Assembly (NCBI RefSeq): GCF_017884005.1
Contig: NZ_QFAY01000005.1
Location: 66,720-130,719, forward strand
DNA: 64,000 bases
From: Streptococcus panodentis
Lineage (GTDB): Bacteria; Bacillota; Bacilli; Lactobacillales; Streptococcaceae
Direction: 5' to 3'
This document shows, piece after piece, positions 37,757 through 46,079 of the stretch; positions within the stretch are counted from its first letter, which is position 1, and each line of letters opens with the position of its first letter. The translations under genes and the position numbers were made by a program. The notes under the pieces were generated by a model. The model saw nothing but the letters and a program-made list of their open reading frames with translations, made no database searches and was not told the DNA's origin.

Positions 37757-38454
37757 TAGACCTGCCCTCCTTCCTTAGCGCTGTCCGATGAGATGACACC
37801 GTCCCGGATGATAATCTGCCGCTTGGCATAAGCCGCAATCTCCGGCTCGTGGGTGACCATGATAATGGTCTTGCCCTCTTTATTCAGCTCGGTCAAGAGT
37901 TCCATGATCTGCTCGCCGGTCTTGGTATCCAGGGCTCCAGTCGGCTCATCTGCTAAAATGATAGAAGGGCTGTTAACCAAGGCACGCGCAATGGCGACCC
38001 GCTGTTTTTGACCGCCGGATAATTCCGAGGGCAGATGGTGCATCCGTGTGTCCAGCTCGACCTTGGTCAGAAACTGCTCAGCCAAAGCCTTGCGTTTGGA
38101 TTGGCTGACTCCGGCATAGATGAGCGGCAGCTCGACATTCTGCAGGGCATTGAGCTTAGACAGCAGAAAGAACTGCTGGAAGACGAAACCGATTTGCTGA
38201 TTGCGGACCTTGGCCAGTTTTTTATCACCCAACTTGGCAACTTCTTCGCTGCCCAGATGATACTCACCAGTCGTCGGCCGATCCAGCATACCGATAATGT
38301 TCATCAGAGTGGATTTTCCCGATCCGGACGGCCCCATAATGGCGACAAATTCTCCTTCTTCCACTTCCAAATGGATATTTTTCAGAACCTGAAGCTCCTG
38401 ATCACCATTTCGATAGCTTTTGTTGATGTCTTTTAACTCAATTAGCTTCTTCAT
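37756..38454 (-). CDS. MacB-like ABC transporter ATP-binding protein
   Basis: A 232-residue ABC ATPase: Walker A GPSGSGKST, Q-loop VFQQFFLL, signature LSGGQKQR, Walker B IILADEPTGALD and H-loop MVTHEPE. The sequence places it in the LolD/MacB (MJ0796-like) group that partners FtsX-type permeases. It overlaps the adaptor gene by 17 nt and the permease by 1 nt, so the three are one operon. Confidence 0.93.
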   Translation of the reverse strand: MKKLIELKDINKSYRNGDQELQVLKNIHLEVEEGEFVAIMGPSGSGKSTLMNIIGMLDRPTTGEYHLGSEEVAKLGDKKLAKVRNQQIGFVFQQFFLLSKLNALQNVELPLIYAGVSQSKRKALAEQFLTKVELDTRMHHLPSELSGGQKQRVAIARALVNSPSIILADEPTGALDTKTGEQIMELLTELNKEGKTIIMVTHEPEIAAYAKRQIIIRDGVISSDSAKEGGQV

Positions 38455-39604
38455 AGGATTTCACCTCTTGACCGTCTTTCAGGCTATCTGTCGGATTGGT
38501 GATTACTTTGCTGTCTTTTGTCAGACCGGATGAGATTTCTTGATTTTCAGCATCAGCATTTCCAAGGGTTACCTCTACTTTCTTGGCAATCCCTTTTTCC
38601 AGAGTCCAGACATAGTTTTTGTCTCCATCTGCTACCACGCTGCTGGCTGGCACCAAAATTCCCTGCGTATTGTTTTTCACTTCCAGATTGACAGAAAAGC
38701 CTTGCTTGAGCTCGCCGATTTCACTGGTAATATCCACTGTGTAGGGATATTTGGAGGAAGAAGCTGTTCCCGTTCCGCTGCTGCCTGCCGCCGGAGCGGC
38801 TGTTGCCTGCTGGCCGTCTTTGGGATAGTTGGAAATATAACTGATTTTGCCGGTCCATTTCTTATCCGGATAAACCTTTGAGGTAATCGTGACCTCCTGA
38901 CCGACAGACAGGTTGGCCAGATTGTACTCTGACAGCTCCCCTTTGACCTGCAGATTGCCATTGCTGACGACATGGACCAAGGTCTGAGTGGTGCCGGTTG
39001 TTGATTTGGAAACATCGCGGTTGACTTCTACTACGGTGCCGTCGGCTGTACTGGTAACCGTCAGAGCGTTCAGCGCAGCCTGTGCCTTGTTCATATTGTC
39101 AACGGCATCAGCCCGGGCGTCGCGGAGATCAGCAGCCTGTGAGTCAGCAGAACGCTGAGCCTGGGCCACTGATTGGCCGTCCGTCTCTTCATCGCCAGTC
39201 GTATTGACAGTCACACCATTCGTCTCTAAATCATGGAGCTGACGGTCGGCCTTATTGACAGCGCGGACAGCCGCATCATAAGCAGCCTGAGCTTCTGCGC
39301 TCTTATAGGTTACCAAGGCCTGACCTGCAGCTACTTGGTCGCCGACATTGACCAAAACGCTGTCCAAGTCACCTTTGGTACTGTCATAGTAAATGTACTG
39401 CTCATTATTGGCTGTCACATTTCCTGTCAGCAAAACAGACGAGGCTATGGAGCCTTCCTTGGCCTGCTGAACATATGGTTTCGATTCTGCTGCTGTTTCA
39501 GAGGAATTTCCTCCATTTAAAAACATGAAGAAAAGTGCACCGACTACAACCGCAAGGCTGGCTCCAATAATGCTAAATAATTGCCACTTCTTTAACTTTC
39601 TCAT
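38438..39604 (-). CDS. Membrane-fusion (HlyD/MacA-like) adaptor subunit
   Basis: A 388-residue protein with an N-terminal membrane anchor (about residues 10-30). A biotinyl-lipoyl-like domain (DSVLVNVGDQVAAGQALVTY) is split by a short helical hairpin (about 105-175), followed by beta-barrel segments (VEVNRDVSK, GQEVTITSKVYPDKKW). A Gly/Ala/Thr-rich insert lies near residue 270. It links the MacB-like permease to the outside of the cell. It is first in the three-gene efflux operon. Confidence 0.9.
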   Translation of the reverse strand: MRKLKKWQLFSIIGASLAVVVGALFFMFLNGGNSSETAAESKPYVQQAKEGSIASSVLLTGNVTANNEQYIYYDSTKGDLDSVLVNVGDQVAAGQALVTYKSAEAQAAYDAAVRAVNKADRQLHDLETNGVTVNTTGDEETDGQSVAQAQRSADSQAADLRDARADAVDNMNKAQAALNALTVTSTADGTVVEVNRDVSKSTTGTTQTLVHVVSNGNLQVKGELSEYNLANLSVGQEVTITSKVYPDKKWTGKISYISNYPKDGQQATAAPAAGSSGTGTASSSKYPYTVDITSEIGELKQGFSVNLEVKNNTQGILVPASSVVADGDKNYVWTLEKGIAKKVEVTLGNADAENQEISSGLTKDSKVITNPTDSLKDGQEVKSYEEAN

Positions 39605-39812
39605 CTTTTTTCCTCCTCTTGATGAAAACGATTTTCTTTTGTTTTATTATATCATAAGCCTATCATAATTTTCGTAAAAAATATCACAGATTTCATAAAT
39701 GGTCGCTATCTCATCCTCAATGGTGGTTTCGGGCAATCCGTAGCAGATTTTTGCAATCACCTGCTAAAAAGGGTACAATTACCTCATATAAAAGAAGGAG
39801 ATTACCAAGACC

Positions 39813-41162
39813 ATGAAAGAATTTGATATCATTGCGATCGGCGGGGGGAGTGGCGGAATTGCCACTATGAACCGGGCTGGCGAGTACGGTGCCAAAGCAG
39901 CTGTCATTGAAGCCAAAAAGCTGGGCGGTACCTGTGTCAATGTCGGCTGTGTGCCCAAGAAAATCATGTGGTACGGAGCTCAGATTGCCGAAGCTATTCA
40001 ACACTATGGACCTGATTATGGCTTCACATCAGACAATCAGCAGTTTGACTTTGCCACCCTGCGCAGAAACCGCGAAGCCTACATCGACCGGGCCCGCTCT
40101 TCCTATGACGGAAGTTTTAAGCGCAACGGAGTAGAGCTGATTGAAGGTTATGCCCGCTTTGTTGATGCAAACACTGTCGAGGTTGACGGTGAGTTGGTCC
40201 GAGCCAGCCATATTGTCATCGCAACGGGAGCCCACCCCGTTATCCCCACTATTCCAGGAGCCGGTTTCGGTGAAAATTCCGATGATGTCTTTGCCTGGGA
40301 AAAGCTGCCTCAGTCTGTAGCAATTGTCGGAGCCGGCTATATCGCCGTTGAGCTGGCCGGTGTCCTCCATGCTCTGGGGGTCCAGACAGACCTCTTTGTC
40401 CGCCGCGACCGTCCCCTGCGCAACTTTGATTCTTATCTGATTGACGGTTTGGTCGAAGAAATGGCCAAGTCCGGTCCAAGCCTGCATACCCACAAAATCC
40501 CGCAAAAGCTGGAAAAACTAGCAGACGGCCAGCTCAAGCTTTACTTTGAAGACGGCAGCAGCCACACCGCTGAGCGCGTCATCTGGGCGATCGGGCGCCA
40601 GCCTAATATTGCGGGACTCAACTTGGAAGCAGCCGGTGTGACCTTGAATGAGCGCGGCTTCATCGCTGTTGACGAATACCAAAATACCTTTGTCCCGGGC
40701 ATCTACGCTCTGGGCGATGTCACCGGTGAAAAAGAGCTGACTCCTGTTGCCATTAAAGCCGGACGGACCTTGGCAGAACGCCTCTTTAACGGAAAGTCAG
40801 ATGCCAAGATGGACTACAGCACCATCCCGACAGTTGTCTTTTCCCATCCCGCTATCGGAACGGTCGGTTTGACCGAAGAACAAGCGGTAAAAGCTTATGG
40901 TGCGGACAAGATTCATGTCTACACTTCCAGCTTTGCCTCCATGTATTCGGCTGTGACCCAGCACCGCCAATCAGCTAAGTTCAAGCTCATCACCGCAGGG
41001 AGCGACGAGAAAGTCGTCGGCCTGCACGGTATTGGCTACGGGGTGGATGAAATGATCCAGGGCTTTGCCGTTGCTATCAAAATGGGGGCCACCAAGGCGG
41101 ACTTTGACGCCACGGTTGCCATCCACCCGACTGGTTCCGAAGAATTCGTGACCATGCGGTAA
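39813..41162 (+). CDS. gor: Glutathione-disulfide reductase
   Basis: A 449-residue FAD/NADPH oxidoreductase. The FAD site is [17 protein letters not shown] near residue 10, the redox disulfide is CVNVGC (C41, C46), the NADPH site is [12 protein letters not shown] followed by FVRRDRPLR, and the C-terminal [11 protein letters not shown] holds the catalytic His-Glu. It regenerates glutathione and partners with the glutathione peroxidase at 30714. It is monocistronic with a terminator. Confidence 0.95.
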   Translation: MKEFDIIAIGGGSGGIATMNRAGEYGAKAAVIEAKKLGGTCVNVGCVPKKIMWYGAQIAEAIQHYGPDYGFTSDNQQFDFATLRRNREAYIDRARSSYDGSFKRNGVELIEGYARFVDANTVEVDGELVRASHIVIATGAHPVIPTIPGAGFGENSDDVFAWEKLPQSVAIVGAGYIAVELAGVLHALGVQTDLFVRRDRPLRNFDSYLIDGLVEEMAKSGPSLHTHKIPQKLEKLADGQLKLYFEDGSSHTAERVIWAIGRQPNIAGLNLEAAGVTLNERGFIAVDEYQNTFVPGIYALGDVTGEKELTPVAIKAGRTLAERLFNGKSDAKMDYSTIPTVVFSHPAIGTVGLTEEQAVKAYGADKIHVYTSSFASMYSAVTQHRQSAKFKLITAGSDEKVVGLHGIGYGVDEMIQGFAVAIKMGATKADFDATVAIHPTGSEEFVTMR

Positions 41163-41171
41163 AAAATCAGA

Positions 41172-41199
41172 AGAGGTTTGGAATCCCAGCCTCTTTTTG
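41172..41199 (+). terminator. Terminator of gor
   Basis: AGAGG and CCTCT with a short internal stem, followed by TTTTT. Confidence 0.7.
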
Positions 41200-41261
41200 A
41201 CTTCTGCTGCTATTTTATAATAAATATCCTGCCCATTCCATAACCTAACCTTTCATTTTGC

Positions 41262-41492
41262 CGACGAATCTTACATTTTTGTAAGATATCGTCTTTTCGT
41301 TTGCTTTTAGCAGTGAGGCTGAAGGACTTTTATACAATATCTTCCAAAAGATCCATCCCTCTGCGGGTGAGGACGCAGCCATCATGGGAGTCTGTCCCAC
41401 CGCCTTTATCTCCAGCCTCCGACAGTCCTTCTGGACTGTTGGAGCAAGGCGAGCTAGGGACGGAATAAAAGAAAAACTAAATGACGATAAAA
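41262..41492. repeat. Dispersed intergenic repeat with hairpins, copy B
   Basis: No gene is supported. It contains a perfect inverted repeat ATCTTACA/TGTAAGAT, then CATCCCTCTGCGGGTGAGGA, ATCATGGGAGTCTGTCCC, and from 41404 a roughly 89-bp block that recurs at 53051-53139 with more than 90% identity by eye. The block includes a perfect hairpin GACAGTCC/GGACTGTT and ends AACTAAATGACGATAAAAA. Confidence 0.75.
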
Positions 41493-41728
41493 ACACAAGT
41501 CATTTCGAATGGTTCCACCACCCCCTTTTCTATAATATTTTAAGAATACATGTTCAGATTTTTATCAGATTATAAACATCTCTATTCATTATTCTAAAGC
41601 AAAAATATCAAGAATTTCTAAAGAAATTCTAAAATATTTCTAAAGAATAGGAAGTCAGACTGATGGGGCTGATGCGGTTTGAAGAGAAGTTCAACGAGTA
41701 AAAGCATAAAAAACAATAACAGCAGACA
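41493..41728. other. AT-rich gene-free stretch
   Basis: AT-rich sequence with two direct copies of ATTTCTAAAGAA-like units around 41610-41650. I see no gene. Confidence 0.4.
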
Positions 41729-41769
41729 AAAACCACCCTCTTCTATTTTCAGAAAAGACGGGTGGTTTC
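41729..41769 (-). terminator. Terminator of the cyclase/MetE-like operon
   Basis: AAACCACCC and GGGTGGTTT flank a 21-nt loop; the minus-strand transcript ends in a T-run after the stem. Confidence 0.8.
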
Positions 41770-41782
41770 TTTGATGGATTGG

Positions 41783-42514
41783 CTAAGGCAGAATTGCCAG
41801 AGCACGTACCGGCGATCCTGTCGCCTGCTCCCAATTTGGAAATGCAATGGAAATCAGAGCACCGGTTGCCGGCAGCTGGTCTAGGTTGGCCAGCACTTCG
41901 ACTTGGTAGATATCCTGCTCTAAAAGATAATATTCATTGACCAGGCCAGATGCTGCCGCCGGAACTCCGGCATCGGTGTCAAAGGTTTCATGGCCGACCG
42001 CCTTAACGCCGCGTTCATGGATCAGAAATTCCAGAGCATCACGTCCCCAGCCCGGGGTATGCTGAATATCCTGCTCATCCAGATTGCGCATCTGCTCCTG
42101 ACTGGGCCAGCGCTTGGACCAGTCCGAGCGAAAGGCCACGAAAGCTCCCTCAGGAACAGCACCGTGCTCCGCTTCAAAATCCACAATATCCTGCTTCCTC
42201 AGAATGTAGTCTGGATTTTCAGCCACTTCCTGCGACTTGTCAATGACTACTAAAGGCAGCAGCAAATCCTTCAAATCCAGCTCCTCCAGCCAGCGGCCGC
42301 CTTCCACAAAGTGAATGGGAGCATCAATGTGGGTGCCGTACTGGCCAACCACAGAAAACTGCTGGACATGAAAACCATCTGCCAAGGTGAAAATATCTTT
42401 TTTCTCCAAGGCCGGCAAAGCCGGAAAACGCGGGCTGTCCTCTTTGATTTGATGAGAGAGATTAACCCATTTTTTGCTTTTCAGCTCCTTGCATAATGTC
42501 AGTAAATCCGTCAT
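41783..42514 (-). CDS. Cyclase family protein (kynurenine formamidase-like)
   Basis: A 243-residue protein of the cyclase/formamidase family. The metal-binding motif is present as YGTHIDAPIHF (family form HGTHxDxPxHF) around residues 57-67, with FRSDWSKRW and VGHETFDTDA further on. Family members hydrolyse amides such as N-formylkynurenine or isatin; the substrate here is unknown. It starts 20 nt after the MetE-like gene in the same direction, so it probably shares that promoter and the methionine-type control. Confidence 0.85.
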   Translation of the reverse strand: MTDLLTLCKELKSKKWVNLSHQIKEDSPRFPALPALEKKDIFTLADGFHVQQFSVVGQYGTHIDAPIHFVEGGRWLEELDLKDLLLPLVVIDKSQEVAENPDYILRKQDIVDFEAEHGAVPEGAFVAFRSDWSKRWPSQEQMRNLDEQDIQHTPGWGRDALEFLIHERGVKAVGHETFDTDAGVPAAASGLVNEYYLLEQDIYQVEVLANLDQLPATGALISIAFPNWEQATGSPVRALAILP

Positions 42515-42534
42515 CTGTTTCTCCTGCTCCTCTT

Positions 42535-43677
42535 CTAATCGCCCCAGACTTCTTTAGCAATTTCTGAAATCAGAGCGATTTTTTCCCATTGATTTTCCTC
42601 AGTCAGAATATTGCCTTCCTCTGTGGAAGCAAAGCCGCACTGAGTAGACAGATAGAGATTTTCCAGCGGCACATACTGACTGGCCTCCTTGATGCGGGCA
42701 ATCACCTCTGTCTTATCTTCTAGGTCTCCGCTCTTGGAGGTCAAGAGGCCCAGAACGACCTTTTTGCCCGGTGTGACCTTGGCCAATGGCTCAAAGCCGC
42801 CGGCCCGCTCCGTGTCAAATTCCAGAAAATAGGCATTGACCGCTTCTTTTTCAAAAAGCTCTTCTGCGATAGGAGCATAGCCGCCTGACGAAGCCCAGGT
42901 AGAATGATAATTGCCGCGGCAGACATGGGTATTGAGGGTCAGACCAGCCGGAATATTCTCGTAGACATCATTATTAAGGGTCAGGAAAAGCTGGGCCAAT
43001 TCATCCCGCACCTGATCCTTGCTTTTCCCCTGTGCTGCTCCCCAAGCAGTCAGAAACTGATCATCTACCAGCACTCCCCAAGTACAGTCATCAGCCTGCA
43101 GGGTCTTGAGTCCCGCATCCACCAAATCCTGAATGACTTGGAGATACGCTTCCTTGATGTCCCGGCGAAGCTCAGTAAAATCTGGATAAATCTGATTGAG
43201 TTTTTCCACATGCTCTGCATCGCGTATAAGCTCAAAATAAAACTGAGCCGGAGCAGGAATCGTGTACTTCGCTTCTACTTGGTCCTGTTCAGCCACCAAA
43301 TCCCGCAGAAATTTATAATGCTCCACAAAAGGATGCTGCCGGCCGGAAATTTTGCCGGCAATGAGAGCCGAGTCAGCCTTGGTCGTTTCTCCGTGAAAGT
43401 GATAGCCCTCTGCTGCCTGCACATGGTCAATGCCTTGGAAGCCCCAGAAAAAGTCCAGATGCCAGTAAGCCCGGCGGAATTCCCCATCTGTCACGCTTTT
43501 GAGCCCAGCTTTGACTTCTTTGGCCACCAAGTCGCGAATAGCCTTGTCCTCCGCTGCGGTCAGCTCCTCACGGCTAAGTTTGCCCTCCGCATAGGCCTCA
43601 CGGGCTTCTGCCAACTCCTGAGGGCGCAGAAAAGAACCAACATGGTCCACTCTGAAAGGTGCATGTGTCTGTGTCAT
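42535..43677 (-). CDS. MetE C-terminal-like protein (YxjG/YxjH family methionine synthase)
   Basis: A 380-residue protein equivalent to the catalytic C-terminal barrel of cobalamin-independent methionine synthase, without the N-terminal half. Zinc ligands are visible in NTHVCRGN (His, Cys), EFDTERAGGFEPL (Glu) and STQCGFAS (Cys). YxjG/YxjH proteins are methyltransferases that form methionine from homocysteine. The upstream palindrome at 43819 fits streptococcal methionine control. The next gene in the operon is the cyclase-family protein. Confidence 0.88.
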   Translation of the reverse strand: MTQTHAPFRVDHVGSFLRPQELAEAREAYAEGKLSREELTAAEDKAIRDLVAKEVKAGLKSVTDGEFRRAYWHLDFFWGFQGIDHVQAAEGYHFHGETTKADSALIAGKISGRQHPFVEHYKFLRDLVAEQDQVEAKYTIPAPAQFYFELIRDAEHVEKLNQIYPDFTELRRDIKEAYLQVIQDLVDAGLKTLQADDCTWGVLVDDQFLTAWGAAQGKSKDQVRDELAQLFLTLNNDVYENIPAGLTLNTHVCRGNYHSTWASSGGYAPIAEELFEKEAVNAYFLEFDTERAGGFEPLAKVTPGKKVVLGLLTSKSGDLEDKTEVIARIKEASQYVPLENLYLSTQCGFASTEEGNILTEENQWEKIALISEIAKEVWGD

Positions 43678-43747
43678 AAAATATACCTCTTTTGTATCAT
43701 ATCTTTAATCCGGTTATAAGGTTTGAAACCCTTATCGGATAAAAAAC

Positions 43748-43776
43748 ATTATATCAGCCAAGCCCTGTCTTATCAA
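43748..43776 (-). promoter_or_regulatory. Promoter of the MetE-like operon
   Basis: Minus-strand -35 TTGATA (43776-43771), 17-nt spacer, -10 TATAAT (43753-43748), about 70 nt before the start codon. Confidence 0.75.
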
Positions 43777-43818
43777 TCATTTGGAGCAGTTTCAGCTAAT
43801 CTCATTTCATTGATAAAT

Positions 43819-43837
43819 CTATAGTTTATAACTATAG
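43819..43837. promoter_or_regulatory. MetR/MtaR-type operator
   Basis: A perfect palindrome, CTATAGTT-TAT-AACTATAG, differing at one position from the streptococcal MetR/MtaR consensus TATAGTTTNAAACTATA. It lies about 43 nt upstream of the -35, the usual place for a LysR-type activator. The divergent small gene at 43922 could share it. Confidence 0.7.
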
Positions 43838-43921
43838 CAACGGTTTGATGGTTCTTACTATTCAAGATTGATTAATTTTGATATGATAGAAAAAAGACTG
43901 CAGAAATGAGGATTTCTTCTG

Positions 43922-44032
43922 ATGAGTAAGACAAAAAAGGTTCTGGCCGCTTCGGGCATTCTTTTCTTTAATATTTTTGGCCTTATCGCCTTTATCATCC
44001 TGCTGATTAGAAGCAAGAAGCGGACAAAATAA
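43922..44032 (+). CDS. 36-residue small membrane protein
   Basis: MSKTKKVLAAS starts at 43922, with GAGG 10 nt upstream. One hydrophobic helix of about 20 residues (ILFFNIFGLIAFIILLI) is flanked by lysines on both sides (KTKK and RSKKRTK). An extended -10 (TGATATGAT) lies about 20 nt upstream of the GAGG. It resembles single-pass regulatory or toxin-like peptides, but no family is recognised. It sits between the MetR-type operator and bioY. Confidence 0.5.
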   Translation: MSKTKKVLAASGILFFNIFGLIAFIILLIRSKKRTK

Positions 44033-44063
44033 GCAAAAACTGTCTAGTCTGATGCAGCCGGTC

Positions 44064-44092
44064 TTGACTTTTTTGAATTTTCTTTTTAAAAT
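44064..44092 (+). promoter_or_regulatory. Promoter of bioY
   Basis: -35 TTGACT (44064-44069), 17-nt spacer, -10 TAAAAT (44087-44092). Confidence 0.75.
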
Positions 44093-44125
44093 AGTTACCA
44101 TAAATAACAATAGAGGTTTACTATT
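44090..44125. promoter_or_regulatory. BirA-like operator of bioY
   Basis: AATAGTTACC, 15 nt, GGTTTACTATT. This is an imperfect inverted repeat with the architecture of Firmicute BirA (biotin repressor) sites. It overlaps the -10, the transcript start and the ribosome binding site, so binding would block transcription. Confidence 0.55.
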
Positions 44126-44127
44126 TT

Positions 44128-44667
44128 ATGAACAAGACATTTTCCTTAGTGCTTCCGGCCATCGGAGCGGCTCTGCTGGCTGTTCTGTCACAGCTCAGCT
44201 TCAGTATCGGCCCAGTGCCAATCACTCTGCAGACTTTCGCTGTCGGCCTGCTTGCCACGGTCTTCAAAAGCCGAGAAGCAGTTTTGTCTGTCGCTCTTTA
44301 TCTGCTGCTGGGAGCTTTGGGTCTGCCGGTTTTTGCAGGCGGAAGCGGCGGCTTTCAAGCTCTGCTGGGTCCAAATGCAGGCTACCTCTGGGCCTACCTG
44401 CTCTTCGCCTTGGTCACTTCCAGCCTGACTCATAAGGACCGGCCTTTTTATGTGACCTTTGCAGCCAATCTCTTGGGCGATGCTCTGGTCTTTGTCGGCG
44501 GCGTACTGGGACTGCACTTGCTCGGAGGCTTTGAATGGTCTTATGCCTTTTCCGTCGGCGTCACTCCTTTCATCCTGCCTGATCTCTTGAAAATTGCGGC
44601 CATCACTCTTATCAGCATCCCTCTTTTTAAAAGCCTCAGCTTTCACCCTTATTTTTCAAGGAAATAA
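44128..44667 (+). CDS. bioY: BioY family biotin transporter
   Basis: A 179-residue membrane protein with six hydrophobic segments. Family features are VPITLQTFAVGLLA near residue 30, LGALGLPVFAGGSGGF around residue 65 and GPNAGYLWAYLLF. BioY is the S component that binds biotin and works alone or with an ECF module; no ECF genes are near. The BirA-like operator supports biotin as substrate. Confidence 0.9.
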   Translation: MNKTFSLVLPAIGAALLAVLSQLSFSIGPVPITLQTFAVGLLATVFKSREAVLSVALYLLLGALGLPVFAGGSGGFQALLGPNAGYLWAYLLFALVTSSLTHKDRPFYVTFAANLLGDALVFVGGVLGLHLLGGFEWSYAFSVGVTPFILPDLLKIAAITLISIPLFKSLSFHPYFSRK

Positions 44668-44791
44668 ACCGATGCAGTCATCTTATTTGACTGGCTGCCT
44701 GGTGTGAATGCTCCTGATGTCCGTAGAGGGCAGACCGGCAAAAGAAAGCTTTATGAACTATTCCATATAAAAAAGGCGGTGGGACAGACTC

Positions 44792-45055
44792 TTCAGAACG
44801 TATACAAATTCCATTTTCTTTGTAAAAATTTTCTTAATTCTTACAAAGAATTAAGAAAAAGCTCATTGCTATAATTAAAACAAAGATCAACCAAGTCTTT
44901 CCGCTGTGAGAAAAGCGCCTGAAACTCTTTAGTTTCAGGCGCTCGGAAGATTTGAGACTTTAGACTCAAATCTTAGGTATGGAATTCCGAAGGAAGTCGC
45001 TACCGTCCGCACTCACTTAAGGAAAGACTTTGGATAACTTTGTCTTCAGTCTCAA
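44792..45055 (+). repeat. 264-bp duplicated element, copy 2
   Basis: Second copy of the element at 19814-20077, with two substitutions and no gaps. Its left flank is GGCGGTGGGACAGACTC, a dispersed-repeat module; its right flank is the ydbC terminator. Unlike copy 1, no flanking duplication is seen. Confidence 0.95.
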
Positions 45056-45082
45056 ACTGATAGATCGAATCTATCAGTTTTT
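44882..45082 (+). ncRNA. Structured RNA of unknown family, copy 2
   Basis: Same promoter palindrome, TATAAT (44870-44875), closing stem and internal hairpins as copy 1. The single difference within the transcribed part lies in the loop of the second hairpin. A different terminator ends it: AACTGATAGAT/ATCTATCAGTT followed by TTT, shared with the convergent ydbC gene. Confidence 0.7.
45055..45082. terminator. Bidirectional terminator of RNA copy 2 and ydbC
   Basis: AACTGATAGAT, a 3-nt loop, ATCTATCAGTT, then T-run on the plus strand. The stem overlaps the ydbC stop codon. Confidence 0.75.
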
Positions 45083-45286
45083 AAATGCTTTGACCAAGGT
45101 GTCAAATTCTTCATTGGACAGGGTGATGCCCTTGCCCATCTTGCTATGGTCTGGGCTCCAAGTGCGGATATCATACTTGGCTGGTGCGCCGTTAAAGCTG
45201 ACGCGGTTGAGCTCCTTGGTCCAGCCCTTGTCATTTTCCGACAGGACCAGCAGCTTCTCTTCGATTTCAAATGTAAATTCTGACAT
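45074..45286 (-). CDS. ydbC: YdbC/PC4 family single-strand nucleic-acid-binding protein
   Basis: A 70-residue protein with the PC4-like fold: FTFEIEEKLLVLSEN, KELNRVSFNGAPAKYDIRTW and MGKGITLSNEEFDTLVKAF. Homologues (YdbC of Lactococcus) are homodimers that bind single-stranded DNA and assist transcription. The ribosome binding site AGGTGAAAC precedes ATG 45286. The stop codon is within the terminator stem shared with the RNA element. Confidence 0.85.
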   Translation of the reverse strand: MSEFTFEIEEKLLVLSENDKGWTKELNRVSFNGAPAKYDIRTWSPDHSKMGKGITLSNEEFDTLVKAFKN

Positions 45287-45391
45287 GTTTCACCTCATTT
45301 TTTACTTTCCACCTACATAATTCGTAAAAGATTTTACTTTTTTGTAGATTTTATTATATAATGATTGTATCAAGTTATGGAGATTTTAGCT

Positions 45392-45733
45392 ATGAAAAAA
45401 TATCTCGAAATGATTTTACAAAGAGCCAATGAATTTATCAACTCCAAAAGAATGGACAGGGATTTTGAGGACAACAGCCGTATCCTGCGCACCATTGAGC
45501 TGGCACTGCGAAAAAAATCCGGTGTGCATGTCATCTTTCTGGATAAAAGCTTTACCGGCGATATTGTCAAATATGACCGCGACCGTCAGCAGCTCATTAT
45601 CAAGAATTTCAAGAAAAGCATGACCACAATTATCCGTGTGCAGGACATTAAGCGCATCAGTCTGGTCCCCAATAATATCCGCGAGGCTCAGAAAAAGGAT
45701 ATCCGCCTCAACAGCCCCAAGATAAGAAGATAG
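45392..45733 (+). CDS. Conserved hypothetical protein, 113 residues
   Basis: Start chosen at ATG 45392 because GGAG precedes it; an in-frame ATG 15 nt upstream is possible. The N-terminal helix has NEFINSKRMDRDFEDNSR; the C-terminal half has alternating hydrophobic strands (VHVIFLDKSFTGDIVKY, QLIIKNF, TTIIRVQDIKRISLV), reminiscent of YolD-like or small Sm-like beta-barrels. No firm family. The promoter is TTACTT, 17 nt, TATAAT. It is divergent from ydbC. Confidence 0.65.
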   Translation: MKKYLEMILQRANEFINSKRMDRDFEDNSRILRTIELALRKKSGVHVIFLDKSFTGDIVKYDRDRQQLIIKNFKKSMTTIIRVQDIKRISLVPNNIREAQKKDIRLNSPKIRR

Positions 45734-45793
45734 CTCCTCAGCCCATAACGCTGAGGAGTTCTTTTTCTCTGCTTCTTCGTAAATCCAGTCTAA

Positions 45794-46041
45794 TACTCAA
45801 TGAAAATCTTCAGCAAAGCAGGCAGGAAAACAGACTGTTCAACTAGTCCGGGAGATTATTTGAGGTGGCAAATAGAACTCCGATAGGAAGCATCAAAAAT
45901 ATGGCTCTTTGACCTGCAGCCTCCCACTCCCTGCCTCACTATCTCGTTTCTGAGTTCGGGCTGAAAAGGTCTTCCGAGTCTTCCCTGCTTTCGAATTTTC
46001 AGGCAGGGCTGACACGATTTGAAGTGATTTTCGAAGAGTAT
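45794..46041. repeat. BOX-like element with terminal inverted repeats
   Basis: About 248 bp bounded by TACTCAATGAAAATC at the left and GATTTTCGAAGAGTA at the right, which are inverted copies matching at 12 of 15 positions. These are the recognised outer ends of streptococcal BOX elements, although the interior differs from canonical boxA/B/C. No gene lies inside. Confidence 0.7.
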
Positions 46042-46079
46042 GAAAAGGCAGGGCTTGAGAGGCTGAACAGATTGCCATC

